A stretch of DNA of 64,000 bases, taken from Euclidia mi (lineage: Eukaryota > Arthropoda > Insecta > Lepidoptera > Erebidae). The DNA is taken from assembly GCA_944739405.2 (NCBI GenBank), contig OX123182.2, forward strand, positions 57,167,183 to 57,231,182, given 5' to 3'. The notes beneath the pieces are model-generated. The model ran no database searches. It worked only from the letters and a program-made list of their open reading frames with translations, and was not told the origin of the DNA. Positions 1 through 11,749 of this stretch are shown here, piece after piece. The position numbers and the translations under genes are program-made. The stretch's first letter is position 1; every line of letters starts with the position of its first letter.

Positions 1-169
1 GGCTACTTGGAATCCAGTCATCAGCAAATGTAAACACCGCCGCAGTGATAAATCTCAACAGTGTGTAGACGTCATTAGTGTAGTGTGTCGGAGTACCGAC
101 AGTGCGAACTTAAATAAAGACCAAGTGAGGGTAGGTGCCGAAACCCGCACTTCCACAAGACGGCGCTGA
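1..169 (+). CDS. 3' end of the ORF of the upstream Penelope-like copy (partial)
   Basis: Bases 1-169 equal 2616-2784, the last 56 codons and TGA stop of the complete ORF in the next copy. The reading frame is open and ends at the same TGA. The rest of this copy lies outside the window. It encodes only the tail beyond the GIY-YIG domain. Confidence 0.85.
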   Translation, partial: ATWNPVISKCKHRRSDKSQQCVDVISVVCRSTDSANLNKDQVRVGAETRTSTRRR

Positions 170-328
170 GCTCTCATCAGTCTCTCCGCGACCAGGCTCG
201 GTGCAAGACGAGCGAAACGTCGGAAACAAATAGGTATTTATACCTTAAATAAATTAATTGTACGCGATTAAGACCCGCTAATTTATTTTGTATGATGTAT
301 ACAAATCGCGAAAGTTTAAAATCGATTA
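1..328 (+). repeat. Pseudo-LTR, left copy
   Basis: This 328-base direct repeat is matched without visible difference at 2616-2943. It spans the last 169 coding bases of the upstream copy, the intervening non-coding segment and the first codons of the next ORF. This is how Penelope pseudo-LTRs arise from overlapping tandem copies. It holds the hammerhead-like hairpin at 196-221. Confidence 0.9.
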
Positions 329-2784
329 TTACAAACCGCTACGGGCCGGAATATGTGATAAAAGTAAAACAACTAGAACGCCTTAGGATAAAGCGGGTAT
401 GTTTGGAAACTTCGCTTAGTTTTTTAACAAAGTGTCGTGATAACGATGTAATACCCGTAGGAGTGCGCATTAAACCGCGTAAGGACATTCCTTATTCCGA
501 TGGCATTCTACGTAACGCCAGTGTTCGTCTTTTAAGACAATTAATCCGTAACTGTCGGTACGAGCTAGGTGTTGTACAGTGTGACCTATTCAAAGTGCAC
601 ACAGAGTGTAGTGAAGTGCTTTCAAACAGTGACTTTAGCTTGTGCGATCGTGTAACGTATAACCAATCTAGTCGCATTTACGATCTGCGTACTAAACGGC
701 ACAAGAACAAGTTTGATAAATTGATAAACCATCGTGAGAGGGTAACCGGCAAAAATGAACAGTCCACCCAACAGAAAACGGTAGTCAATTTATCAGATTA
801 TGTTATTGATAGCACGACACAAAGCGTATTGGTGAAAGGGTTGAATTATGCATTAACACCTAAACGGATTCCATATGAAAACGTCATAAGTAGCATAGAA
901 GAGGTGATAACGCGTAACAAGTTACCGTCTAACGATGCGGATACACTTAGACAGGATGTTGCCGTTATTTTACGCAAGTCAAAGCCGCCTAAACCCAATA
1001 TTTCCACAGAAGAGCGTCAAGCACTAAAAACGCTGCGTGATAACACGAATATTTTAGTGCTAAAGGCCGACAAGGGAAACGCCACTGTGGTAATGAATAC
1101 TTGTGATTATGACTGTAAGATTAGGAATCTGTTGAGTGACACTTTAGTATACAAGGCAGTGTCATATAACCCGACCGCCAGAGTGACAAAACGCATTCGT
1201 GCCTTAATTAGGGACCATAAAAACTTATTTGCGGAAGAGGTGTTTGAACGGTTACATAAACCTCAAATTGTGCAGCCGCCTAAGATGTACGGCTTACCCA
1301 AAGTACACAAGACCAACGTACCTTTGCGTCCTATAGTGAGTCAAATAAATTCACCCACATATGGTTTGGCGAAACACATAAGCAAGGTACTACAACCGTT
1401 AATAGGCAAGACGCACTCTTTCGTGAAGGACTCTCGTCACTTTGTAGAAATTATCAAGAGCACGAAAAAGAAACCAGACGAGGTGATGGTGAGTTTTGAT
1501 GTGGAGTCACTATTCACCAATGTTCCTGTTCAAGATTGCCTTGAGGTCATACAGAGGAAATTAAGGGAAAACGGTCTGTCTGACGAATACACTGTTCTGC
1601 TTAAGAATTGCTTGGATGGAAACTACTTCTTATATCGTGGACAACACTACCTCCAGATCGATGGAGTGGCTATGGGTAGTCCTATAGCACCGGTAATGGC
1701 CAACATCTGGATGGAGCACTTCGAGGAATCCATAGACATGCAGGCATCAAATGTGAAGCTATGGAAGAGGTATGTCGATGATATCTTTTGCATCATGAAG
1801 GGGAACCAGCAAGACGTGGAACAATTCGCAGACAAATTGAACTCCATACATCCGAACATCCGATTCACATACGAAATGGAGGTAGACGGATCGTTGCCCT
1901 TTCTCGACGTTAAAGTGACAGTGAGAGATAATGGTACCCTTGGACACACTGTATATAGGAAACCGACACACACAGATAGGTATCTTAACGCGAACTCGCA
2001 CCACCATCCGCGGCATTTGGATTCTGTTGTGTCATCGTTAGTGAACAGAGCGTATGACCTGTGTGACCCTGAACAATTAAATAGTGAACTGTCACATGTT
2101 CAGGAGGTACTTAGGCGCAACGGATACAAGAAGAAGATACTCCGTCTGAAGAGGAAAGATCGTAGACCTGAAGTGAGCAGAGTGCCGGCTTACATGCCGT
2201 ATCTAAAGGGAGTAACGGACAAGGTAGGAACAGTACTCAAGAAATACTCCATTAAGACTGTATACAGTCCGTTCTCTAAGATAGCACATAATCTGCGTAC
2301 CCCAAAGGATGTCATTCCTCTCCAAACACCTGGCGTCTACAAAGTCGATTGCAGCTGCGGTAGTTCATATATCGGACAGACTAAGCGTACAATCGCTGAA
2401 AGAGTAAAGGAACATATCGCAGCTGTGAAAAACCGACATATTAATAAGTCGGCTATAGCTGAGCATTTGTTGGAGTCTGGACCAAACCACTGGATAGAAC
2501 TGCATCAACCACAAGTCTTATCCACCGATCGTCACTATTACTCCAGGATAGTACGTGAAGCGGTAGAAATCAAGAAATATAACAATTTCAACCGGGAGGA
2601 TGGATATAGATTATCGGCTACTTGGAATCCAGTCATCAGCAAATGTAAACACCGCCGCAGTGATAAATCTCAACAGTGTGTAGACGTCATTAGTGTAGTG
2701 TGTCGGAGTACCGACAGTGCGAACTTAAATAAAGACCAAGTGAGGGTAGGTGCCGAAACCCGCACTTCCACAAGACGGCGCTGA
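292..2784 (+). CDS. Penelope-like reverse transcriptase with C-terminal GIY-YIG endonuclease
   Basis: An intact 830-codon ORF, the usual length for endonuclease-bearing Penelope-like elements. The RT core shows the motif with SFDVESLFTNVP, the GVAMGSPIAPVMAN motif and the catalytic YVDD at residues 494-497, followed by LPFLDVKV. The C-terminal nuclease begins with a CxC pair, has GVY at 681-683 and YIG at 693-695, then conserved RTIAERVKEH. In this family the nuclease nicks the target and the RT primes from it, making cDNA in the nucleus. The first of two adjacent ATGs was taken; either could be used. No stop or frameshift is present, so the copy may be functional. It is the sole gene of the element and overlaps both pseudo-LTRs. 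Confidence 0.93.
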   Translation: MMYTNRESLKSIITNRYGPEYVIKVKQLERLRIKRVCLETSLSFLTKCRDNDVIPVGVRIKPRKDIPYSDGILRNASVRLLRQLIRNCRYELGVVQCDLFKVHTECSEVLSNSDFSLCDRVTYNQSSRIYDLRTKRHKNKFDKLINHRERVTGKNEQSTQQKTVVNLSDYVIDSTTQSVLVKGLNYALTPKRIPYENVISSIEEVITRNKLPSNDADTLRQDVAVILRKSKPPKPNISTEERQALKTLRDNTNILVLKADKGNATVVMNTCDYDCKIRNLLSDTLVYKAVSYNPTARVTKRIRALIRDHKNLFAEEVFERLHKPQIVQPPKMYGLPKVHKTNVPLRPIVSQINSPTYGLAKHISKVLQPLIGKTHSFVKDSRHFVEIIKSTKKKPDEVMVSFDVESLFTNVPVQDCLEVIQRKLRENGLSDEYTVLLKNCLDGNYFLYRGQHYLQIDGVAMGSPIAPVMANIWMEHFEESIDMQASNVKLWKRYVDDIFCIMKGNQQDVEQFADKLNSIHPNIRFTYEMEVDGSLPFLDVKVTVRDNGTLGHTVYRKPTHTDRYLNANSHHHPRHLDSVVSSLVNRAYDLCDPEQLNSELSHVQEVLRRNGYKKKILRLKRKDRRPEVSRVPAYMPYLKGVTDKVGTVLKKYSIKTVYSPFSKIAHNLRTPKDVIPLQTPGVYKVDCSCGSSYIGQTKRTIAERVKEHIAAVKNRHINKSAIAEHLLESGPNHWIELHQPQVLSTDRHYYSRIVREAVEIKKYNNFNREDGYRLSATWNPVISKCKHRRSDKSQQCVDVISVVCRSTDSANLNKDQVRVGAETRTSTRRR

Positions 2785-2810
2785 GCTCTCATCAGTCTCT
2801 CCGCGACCAG

Positions 2811-2836
2811 GCTCGGTGCAAGACGAGCGAAACGTC
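2811..2836 (+). other. Hammerhead-like hairpin in the pseudo-LTR (degenerate)
   Basis: GCTCG at 2811-2815 pairs with CGAGC at 2824-2828 around an 8-base loop, followed by GAAAC (2829-2833) and GTC (2834-2836). This is the order stem II, GAAA box, short stem III and cleavage triplet of hammerhead ribozymes, which are known in Penelope-like pseudo-LTRs. The expected CUGANGA box upstream is not intact: CGACCA sits there instead. The same hairpin occurs at 196-221. It is either a decayed ribozyme or a variant core. Confidence 0.35.
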
Positions 2837-2943
2837 GGAAACAAATAGGTATTTATACCTTAAATAAATTAATTGTACGCGATTAAGACCCGCTAATTTA
2901 TTTTGTATGATGTATACAAATCGCGAAAGTTTAAAATCGATTA

Positions 2944-5900
2944 AAAATATAGTTGCTAGATCATTAGTTTCAAATGTAATAACTTAGTGAAACCAATACA
3001 TCGCGATAAAATCCGTAAACTGTAGTTTAATTTCAATGTGTAACATTCGCGTAAACCCAAGAAGATACTATAAAACGGTATTTTTAAAAATAAAATATGA
3101 AAATTGGCGCCAATTAAAAAAAATCTTCGTTTAATTTTTATATGTTAAAGATTAAAATGTTTCTTTTCATTATATTTATTCCACTAAAAGTAAATTAAAT
3201 AACCTTTCTAACTGTTTATAATACTTATATACCTCCCATAATAAAAAACGACGAGAAAAAGGAATATGTCAGAAATATAAAATCGCGCTCAAAAATGGCG
3301 GGAAAAAATTTCTAATTTTCACTTTATACTGCCCTTGCGTGGGCTTCAACCATACTATACGGTTTTAATTTATATCATTGGAAAGCTCATTTAATTTCGC
3401 GTCTATTGATATGAAACATACCGCAATCGGTTAAGTTATCCGAGTTCCACAAACAGATTAGTGCGCAGCGGAAAAGCGTGGGAAAAATGACAGCTTACGC
3501 GCTCATCTGTTTTTGCAAAAAGGGAAAATAGTCACTTGTGCGCGGTCAAGCGGTTATGTTACCAATAGTCAGTGAACTGCCTAAAGTTAAACTAGACGCC
3601 AATGCCAGTAAAAGTACTCTTGGTAAGAAATGGTAAAATAAATAGTCGTGTAGAAACTCAAACCAGACACTAGTTAAAATAAGTTTAAATTCAGACCAGT
3701 TGGTTAATATTTCAATATCTATAAGTCAAATATACATACCTAGATTTATTCATTTAGGTCGCAACACTTACAAACGTTAATGTACTTATACAAATACTTA
3801 TTAAATTTAGTAGAATATCTTATTTAATTTCATCAATTTCAGTTTAATTTATCAATTGTATTATGTAATTGTGGCCATTTAATTCCATTTACACAGTCAG
3901 AACACTGACATCGTTTTTAATTCGATTTATATTTACGTATTCTACGTTAGGTATCTAGTTCCTTCAGTTTCATTATAATTGAGATTTGGCGACTTGTAAG
4001 AGGTTTGATATAAAAATAGTAACCTTACATGTAAGTTTTTTTTTAAAATAAATACACAAAACACTTCAAGCACCTAGAATGATTAAATCCCATTTTAATC
4101 ATTATTGCCATGGTCTCCTACAATTGAACCACACAAAGTATAGGCACACATGTATATCTTTGCATAAAAAATATCTCTAAATAGCTAATCTATCGCAGTA
4201 TAGTAATATACCGAGACATAATCCTAAGATTGATTATTACTATACTTTTTTTTTTTATTTTTTTTTTTTTGAGGAACAGCAAACAGATACATTATAAAGA
4301 CTTACAACTAGTTTAACAATTGTATGTTGTGGTCATAATGTAACCCACAACGCTGTCCACAGGTAGACATACAAATACTTAATAGGTTTACAGTTTAACA
4401 CATGGCACTTCATAATAAAAATACATAATTTCAATGAATAAAAGCAGATAAAAATAAATACCGTCTCATATTTTATTAATTTATTGAATTTATTTGTATT
4501 ATTTCCAAGAATGGATAAGTAAACTATGAGAATTTTTACGAAAAATATCAGTGATGTAATATGAAACTATTTTCAAATAGAATCAATTTAGTTGAATAGC
4601 TTATTTCAGATCCAATTAACTAGACAGATGCCTGCATTTATTACACATTTCATTTTAACTATTTTATCTGCGATAAATAACAGGAAATTATCAACCAAAA
4701 TACCACTACTTGAAAATATTGGATACACTGCCATCTAATAGTGCCAGACATAAGCAAAATGATGTCACTTTCTTTAACAAGTCAATTTAATCATATGTAA
4801 TATAAAATCATACTTCAATAACTACTTTTTAATAAAAATACCTTGAGCTATATATTTAGACGTAGCATATATGACGCCTCAGGTCTCGCGAGGATGAGGT
4901 ATGTTTAAAAAATTAAAGGAAATAGTTACTAAACGATACTTACTATTTTATCGATATGATCTAGCTAGACACAGACCCGCTTGGTATGATATTGAATATT
5001 CCTGTACCTACACACAAAAGTTCGATTGAAGTAATAGTTATACAAAACTCATAGGTTATCTTTACAACATGTCATTCAAATGTGGTGCCTCTGAGACAAA
5101 TGAAAGCTATTTGGTTTTGTTCTTCCAATAAAAATCAAAGTGACAAAATCATAGGTATGTCTATTGCAAGTAAACTGGTTGAAATTTTCTGGGTACATGA
5201 CAATACTCACTAAACAATTATAGAAAGTGCATTTGTAGTTCGATACATCAATTTTAGTGCCATAAACAATTATTAACCTGATAAAAATACAAGGATATTT
5301 CAAAGATATGTTGAAGATAAATATACAGTTTCGTAGTCTTATCTCCAGGGCAACACATTCAAGAGCTTAACATTAAATTATTCTTTTTTTTTTTTTCTTT
5401 CGTTATAGTTTGGATCCGATTTAATAAAACTATAGCATGAACTGATTAATTTGGTTATTGTGGCGAAAATTTAACTACAGCTTATGGAACAGAGCTAAGG
5501 CACATTCCTACATCGCAATATTGGTCTGTATGTAATGAATACACAGCCAACACAAAATTAATGAAGAAACCTCTGAAATGTATTCTAGCTACCATCATCT
5601 CATATTCAACTTGTAATGAAAAGATTCGTCAGAGCACTTAATTCTTGGAATTCAAATATGCAGTACGATTACGCTAATCAGTACACTAGAAAGAGTTATC
5701 AACAAAGCACAACACAGCCAATGCTCATACCGAGTCTCGGTCAATCACTACAAATGTTGCCTATTTAAATTCCAACAGATTAGAACAATATCGGCTACTA
5801 TCAAAATCTACTATACATTTTCTGTAACTTTTTCGCTATTACCTACATAGTTTTATACTCAGATACATTTTTGATGAACATGTTAAAATAACCTGGTACC

Positions 5901-7088
5901 ACATAAACACAAAAGTCATATTTTTCGACCATTCATGGCTATAATCTTGGTGGAAGTACATTACCAGCGTTTGCAGTTGATTGTTACTGTTGGCTTTAGC
6001 ATACTGTTGCAGATCGTTAAGATATGTAGTCGGTACTCGTCCACCGGCTTGCTCTCGGCAACGTTGCTACTGGATCGTAGAGCAATCGTTCTCCGTCGTC
6101 AGCTGAACGGTGCAGTGACGGGCTTAGGCAGAATCATGGCATCTCGATGAGGAGACTCTGGAACATGCAATTGGATGTATTAGTATAGTGGGCGCAAATT
6201 TATCACACTTCTGATGTCAGAATCAGAAAACCTCCCTATAGTGTAGATACAGTTTTGATAAATAAAAGAGACAACTATAAAATCATACTTTAATTTATTC
6301 AGTTTGCCACAAGGATATATCTTTAGATTACGTCGTGATTCTACATTTACATTTAGAGCCCAGTTCGCAAAGCAAAGGCATAGAACCAAGAGAAAGCACG
6401 GGCAATAAAACTCTTGATCATTCTTTTCAATAAGTACCTAATAATTAACAAACAGTGGTACAGCCAATTTATATAAAAATATCAATGTTTTGGGTAGTTT
6501 AATATTACTAGAAAGGTCTGTCTTACAACAGAACATAATAAGCATTATTTAGCATCAACACAATCTACTAAATGTATACCACAGGTACATAATGAATCTC
6601 ATTGATACAACTTGATCCACAGTAGGTATATTATTCTATCCTATATTACTAATATCTCACAAACGATCCAATTACCCACAATATCAATAAGATAATGATT
6701 ACACCATCTTACATTGTTTCCTATATGTTGAAAGAACAAGTAACACAGAATATTGAAACACAGTGGCAGTTAAATAGTCAGAACCATATCGTACCTGAGC
6801 AGTCGTCGAAGGAGAATAGAAAGAACTAGCCGAGCCTATCGACTTATATAGGTACACCTTATTTACACGTTTGACAGTTTAACTGTCAAACGTCATGTCA
6901 GTGTCATTTAATTGCCACTATCCTCTTACATATTATGTATAAATACTTGGATATCTTTTCGGCCATTGTTCTTGCTGGACAGTCACTGGCGCCAGTGTTG
7001 TGGTTGCTAGGTTTCTTAAACTGCAGACAGGTCGCGCATTTTGGGTCTTCGGTTTTCTTACGTAGATATATCATTAATAAAAACTTAC
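2944..7088. other. AT-rich non-coding stretch
   Basis: No supported gene or recognisable transposon. It contains homopolymer T runs near 4247-4270 and 5383-5396. The only locally GC-rich patch is about 6000-6150, open in two opposing frames; it resembles no family I know and lacks convincing splice sites. Confidence 0.5.
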
Positions 7089-7227
7089 TGTCAGCTTGTC
7101 CTGTTTTTTCCATTATTTTCCTCCAGGCATTATCTTTCGTAGTTGTGCATTTATAGGAATGCAAGTGAACATTCCATAAACATGGATATTTTTTTACACA
7201 TTCAATGAATTTCTTGGTGTCTTCCAT
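7089..7227 (-). CDS. MADF-domain protein, first coding exon (partial)
   Basis: Starts at an ATG at 7227 and encodes 46 residues: a basic/acidic start, then FIECVKKYPCLWNVH and a DNAWRKIMEKTG segment. This is the N-terminal two helices of a MADF (Myb/SANT-like, Adf-1 type) DNA-binding domain with its conserved tryptophans. The frame stays open beyond 7089, but the MADF pattern stops there, exactly at a consensus donor GTAAGT on the minus strand at 7083-7088. I infer a spliced gene whose next exon lies at lower coordinates; I could not find it. MADF genes are numerous in insects and also occur in PIF/Harbinger elements, so host or transposon origin is open. Confidence 0.55.
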
Positions 7228-7640
7228 GTCTATTCCTTCAGTTTTGTAAGTGATCGGTTATAAACTTTCCGCGTAAAATTGTAACATCTACAATATTAAA
7301 ATGTGGGTACTCCATGAAAACAAGAGCCGTGCAACCATCTACGTTACGCACAAATAATATTAAGCAGGTATGATAAGGATAGTTGCAAGTGTGTACTTCG
7401 TGTTAACAGCGACCTATAGTAGAAAAGGCTTATACTATCATGACCGTATTATCAGCTAATAACACGGTAATAAGTAGCAACAATCCACAATAAGCCTATC
7501 ATGAGAAGCGTGTTTCTGTTCAAAGTTAATTTATACTATATGTCGGAAGCAATACGGTTCATTTTTACACAAACAAATATATCAATTCACGCCTCGCATA
7601 TTCTCGTCAATCCACACTGTTTCCACCAAAGATGCGCTGG

Positions 7641-7680
7641 GAGAGAATTGAAAATTTGTCATGCAAATTTCAATTCTCTC
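7641..7680. repeat. Imperfect palindrome followed by a CTCGC-rich run
   Basis: GAGAGAATTGAAAATTTG and its inverse at 7663-7680 pair across a 4-5 base loop with one bulged base. A pyrimidine-rich CTCGC-like run follows at 7678-7700. No gene is associated. Confidence 0.6.
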
Positions 7681-7859
7681 CTCGCCTCGCCTCGTCTCGC
7701 CACTCTGATGGAAAATCACCTTCACTCTTGACTTGCAGGACAGATACAGGTTTTGGACAAGAAACGATAAATGGTCCGGTACACTCATCTCGCTCATGAC
7801 ACTGGACATTTTACTCCATTTCATTTTACTTAAGAAATTATTGTAAGCTATTTAGAAAG

Positions 7860-7975
7860 ATAATTAGATTGACTAAACGAGCTCAAAACATCCATAAGAT
7901 TAATACCTCGGATAATAAATCAAAAAACACATGGCAAATAATAAACAGTAATAAATACAATATACCAATGCATAC
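7860..7975 (+). pseudogene. Short LINE ORF2 linker fragment
   Basis: The frame reads KRAQNIHKINTSDNKSKNTW then QIIN. This is the segment that precedes the RT domain in Jockey/CR1-type LINEs (basic region, then NKSK-TW-IIN). It is cut off where the 5' region of the following LINE begins. The family assignment rests on one short motif. Confidence 0.35.
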
Positions 7976-10900
7976 TATTTCGGGGAGATGGGCCTCGTTA
8001 GCCTTGGTTGGCAACCTGTCTAGGAGAAGGAAAACTCCGAAATTAAACCAACTTTCAGGGAGCATACCCGACACAAAACCCCGATCTAAGGTGTCAACCG
8101 ACCCGTGCCGAGGGATTCGTGGCCTGAGGGCAAGCTGGTCCAAACGGAGGGTGCCTGTGTTGGTGGTCACAGGGCACAGCTAGGATTCCATCTTACCCCC
8201 GTACAGGGCTCTGCGGGGATGGACATTTTAAATCCCTATTACTCGTGGGAACGCTATGAGGACAGATATTAATAATTCTTTAAATGGCGGCGACGCGGTT
8301 CGCAACCCGTCACGTCTCGTTTCCCGCGAGGGCGAAAAGCGGCCTGCGGAAAGCCTATTTGGAACATTGAATGTTGGCGGTGGAATGGACGGAAAATTGG
8401 ATGAAGTATACCAGATGATGGATGATGGAAAGATTGATATTCTGTGTGTGAATGAAACGAAAAAGAAAGGATGTGACACTAACAAGCATGGCAGCTTCAC
8501 GGCGTAATAGTCTGGAGTAGATAGTACCACCAGAGCCTGCAAGGGAGTTGGTTTAGTACTGTCTGCGCGAATGAATGAGTGCGGAAAAGAGTTTGAATGT
8601 GTAAATGCAAGGCTACTATGGATGAGAATGAAAGTAGGACTTACTCGTCTTCTTATTGTAGGGATTTACGCCCCGGTCAATATAGTAACGAGTATGTCAC
8701 AACAAGAAAAAGACGAAAGGCAGGAGTTTTGGGAGAGTTTAAGAGAGATTCTGAAGACCTGTAAGGATAATGAAAGATTAATTTTGTTAGGTGATTTCAA
8801 TGGATGGGTGGGAGTAAAGCGTGATGGATTTGAAAAGGGTTTTAGGTGGATTCGGTGATAAGAGTGTGAACGAAAATGGAAAAGAACTGCTTGAGGTTTG
8901 TTTGGACAAACACCATGTTTGATCACAAAAGGATACATTTGTATACACGTTAGGCGAAAAATGTTAGGAGAAGTATGATTGATTTTGTAATAGTAGATGA
9001 ACGACTGAGAAAGAATCTGTTGGATACGAGAGTGTTTCGAGGGATCGGCATCCATACAGACCACTTTTTGGTGTTAAGCCGGATAAGTGGGCTCTTTAGA
9101 GGATAGCGACACCGAGAAAATAATCATGAGAGGGTCTTGGAAAGAATAAAATTAAAAAATCTGCAAGAGAAAGATGTGAAAGATGAGTATAAACGAAGAT
9201 TGATAGCAAGATTTGAGAGGTTCGATGGCATAAATGATATGGAAGAATTATGGCATTCCTTTAAAGAAGATGTAGCATGTGTAGCGTCTGAAGTATGTGG
9301 TGTGATCAAGAGAAGGAAACTACGAAAGGGTAAGAATACATGGTGGGACAAGGATGTACAATCAGCAGTATCAGAGAAGAAGAAAGCGTGGTTAGATTGG
9401 TTGGCTGCCAGAGCAAATGAAAGAATGGGAAAGGAAACGAGTGATGACATAGATGAAGCAAGAAAGGAGTTTGTTAGGTGTAAAAGAATAGTGAAAGAAA
9501 TGGTTAAAAGGAAAAATGCGGGAAAAAAAGGTGAGTTTGACAGTAGATTATCTGATGACTTTCGGAGAAACATTAAGTTTTTCTGGAAATCCGTTCGTGC
9601 AGTTCGAGGAAAAACTAAATGCTCAAAATACACAGCAATCAGAGACAAGAATAGAAAGATACTGAATGGTGAATCGTGTGTGCTGAAGAGATGGAAGGAG
9701 TATTTTGAAGGATTATTTGAAAGAACGACGACACAGACATCAACACGTGAAATGAATGATAATGATAGTAATGATGAAAGCGATATTGGCGTGGATGAGA
9801 TTTTGAAGGCACTGGCCAGTATGAAATTAGGTAAAGCTGCAGCCTTACCTAATTTCATACTATGAATGGTAAGATAGGATTACAGTCAAAATGCTGAAGG
9901 CTGGACAGGGCATCATAGTTAGTCAGCTGCAGCGTTTATTTAACTTGTGCTGGAGCACCGGCCGGGTACCTGATGACTGGGCCACAGCAGTAGTTGTGCC
10001 TCTTTATAAAGGAAAAGGCTCGCAACAAGACTGCAAAAACTATAGAGGCATTAGCCATCTCAGCATTGTTGGCAAATTGTATGCGAAGGTACTGATTGAA
10101 AGAGTTATGAAAGTAACCGACAAGAAAATATGGGATGTACAAGCGGGATTCCGGAAGGGTATGGGGTATACGGATCAAGTCTTTTCCTTGCGATGCATAG
10201 CCGAGAAATTTTTGCCCAAAGGTCAAAAGGTCTACTGCGCATTCGTGGATTTGGTAAAGGCTTATGATAAAGTGGTGAGGAATGAAATGTGGTCGGTACT
10301 GTTGATGTATGGGGTGAAAAGCAGCCTCATACGAGCTCTGAAATCCCTTTATGAGGATTCTAGAGCTTGTGTGAGGATAAACGGGGCATACACTGACTGG
10401 TTTACCATCAACACAGGTGTTAGACAGGGATGTGTAGCGTCGCCGTGGCTGTTCAACCTCTTCATGGACAGTTGTTTGCAAAATTTGAAACATAGTGATT
10501 GTGGATTAAGGATGAATGACTTACTTATCAAATGCCTCCTTTATGCTGATGATCAGGTTATGCTTGCGTCTTCAGCGGAGGAGTTGCAGGAGATGGTAAC
10601 AATCATGCATGGTGCGTTAGAGAGGAAAGGAATGAAAGTGAATGTAAGTAAAACGAAAGTTATGGTTTTTGAAAAGGAGGAATGCGTTACGGCTTGTAAT
10701 ATTATGATCGATGGACAGCGAGTGGAGCAAGTGCATGAGTTTGTATATTTAGGTACGCTGTTTACAAGAGATGGTAAGAATGTAGAAGATATTAAAAGAA
10801 GAGTTAATGCAGGTAATAGAGTGAATGGAGCTCTGAAGGCGTTTATGAATAGCCAAAACGTGTCCAAAAAGGCACGTTTGGCTGTGCATAGAGGGGTGTT

Positions 10901-11393
10901 AGTACCTACTCTTATGTATGGTAGTGATAGTTGGGTATGGCAGAAGAGTCATGAAAGTAGAATAAATGCTGTAGAAATGAGAGCACTGAGAAGTTTGTGT
11001 GGTGTTTCTCTGACTGACAGAATAAAGAATTGTGTGATAAGAGAGTGTTGTGGGGTAAAAGAAGATATAGTGACAAGCATCGAGAAAGGTATGCTAAGAT
11101 GGTTTGGGCACGTGGAGAGGATGAATGACGAAAGACTGACCAAGCAGATATATAAGGCAAGTGTGGAAGGGACAGCACGAAGGGGAAGACCTAGGCGGAC
11201 GTTCTCTGACCAGATTGGAGACATCCTAAAAACAGGACAGGTGAGAAGTACCCTGAACAGAAGAGCAGGCATGAGGAATCTGATGGGAGTGAATGAAACA
11301 AGAGAGATATGTCAGGATCGTTGCAAATGGCGTTCCGTAGTCTCTGCCTACCCCTCCGGGAAACAGGCTTGAGTCTATGTATGTATGTATGTA
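7976..11393 (+). mobile_element. RTE-like non-LTR retrotransposon, nearly full length, decayed
   Basis: About 3.4 kb: a GC-richer 5' leader (7976-8255), endonuclease, RT, and a 3' end made of ATGT repeats (11378-11393). A short size, a single ORF and a simple-repeat tail fit the RTE group. Its leader also occurs as a fragment in reverse at 33704-33825. Its last 60 bases (about 11335-11393) match the 3' ends of the SINEs at 20561-20800 and 57143-57365. No clear target duplication was seen. Confidence 0.8.
8256..11372 (+). pseudogene. LINE endonuclease-reverse transcriptase, broken ORF
   Basis: Endonuclease motifs are LNVGGGMDGKLDE, a YAPVN motif and LLGDFNGWVG, then MIDFVIVDERLR and GIHTDHFLV, all within 8256-9100. 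The RT follows: DVQAGFRKGMGYTDQ, AFVDLVKAYDKV, GVRQGC, and LLYADDQVML with catalytic ADD. It ends with the conserved GMLRWFGHVERMNDERL and RRGRPRRTF tail. The frame is broken by adjacent stops near 8505, further stops and shifts in 8859-9136, and a shift near 9865-9891. The longest open block is 9891-11372. It cannot make a full protein from this copy. Confidence 0.85.
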
Positions 11394-11749
11394 CTTGGAT
11401 ATCAGTAATTTCAGCCCAAAGCCTAGATATCATTACATATCTCTCAAATGCATCGAAACTTAGGCTGCTCTGTAGTGACTGCAGCGCTACCATGTGGATT
11501 GAAAAAAGTTTAGGTGTTAAGAGAACCAAATGGTAACGATTTTTGTTCAAACCCTGAACAACTAAACAAGACCCACCCAATAGCTTCGAGAGATAGGACG
11601 GGGTGACACTATATTCCCGCAACTCTTCACCAACACTAGAGGAGATCTTCAATTCCCTGCAGTGAGATGGAATAGGCATCAATGTCAATGGTCGGCATGT
11701 CACGCGTCTCCGGTTTAACAGAATTGCTGCAAGTTATGTAAAAATGCTG
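11394..11749. other. Unassigned sequence 3' of the LINE
   Basis: No gene recognised. The only open frames are short and unlike any known family. Confidence 0.4.

Larger units (their letters stand above)
1..2943 (+). mobile_element. Penelope-like retroelement in partial tandem array
   Basis: The window opens inside the 3' end of one Penelope-like element and runs straight into a complete second copy. Bases 1-328 and 2616-2943 are identical by eye at a constant offset of 2615, so the repeat forms the pseudo-LTR that flanks the full ORF. Head-to-tail tandem copies with pseudo-LTRs are the known arrangement of this retroelement order. Downstream similarity stops at 2944, which marks the right junction with unrelated AT-rich DNA. 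The identity of the two repeats suggests a recent insertion or recent homogenisation. Confidence 0.9.

Noticed and set aside
5935..6150. Open frames on both strands in a GC-richer patch
   Set aside because: No recognisable domain on either strand, no convincing splice sites, and each frame could be chance.
9124..9858. 244-codon minus-strand frame
   Set aside because: Antisense shadow of the LINE endonuclease-RT linker; low-complexity Ser/Leu/Phe composition.
11191..11703. 170-codon minus-strand frame
   Set aside because: Overlaps the LINE 3' end antisense and has no domain.
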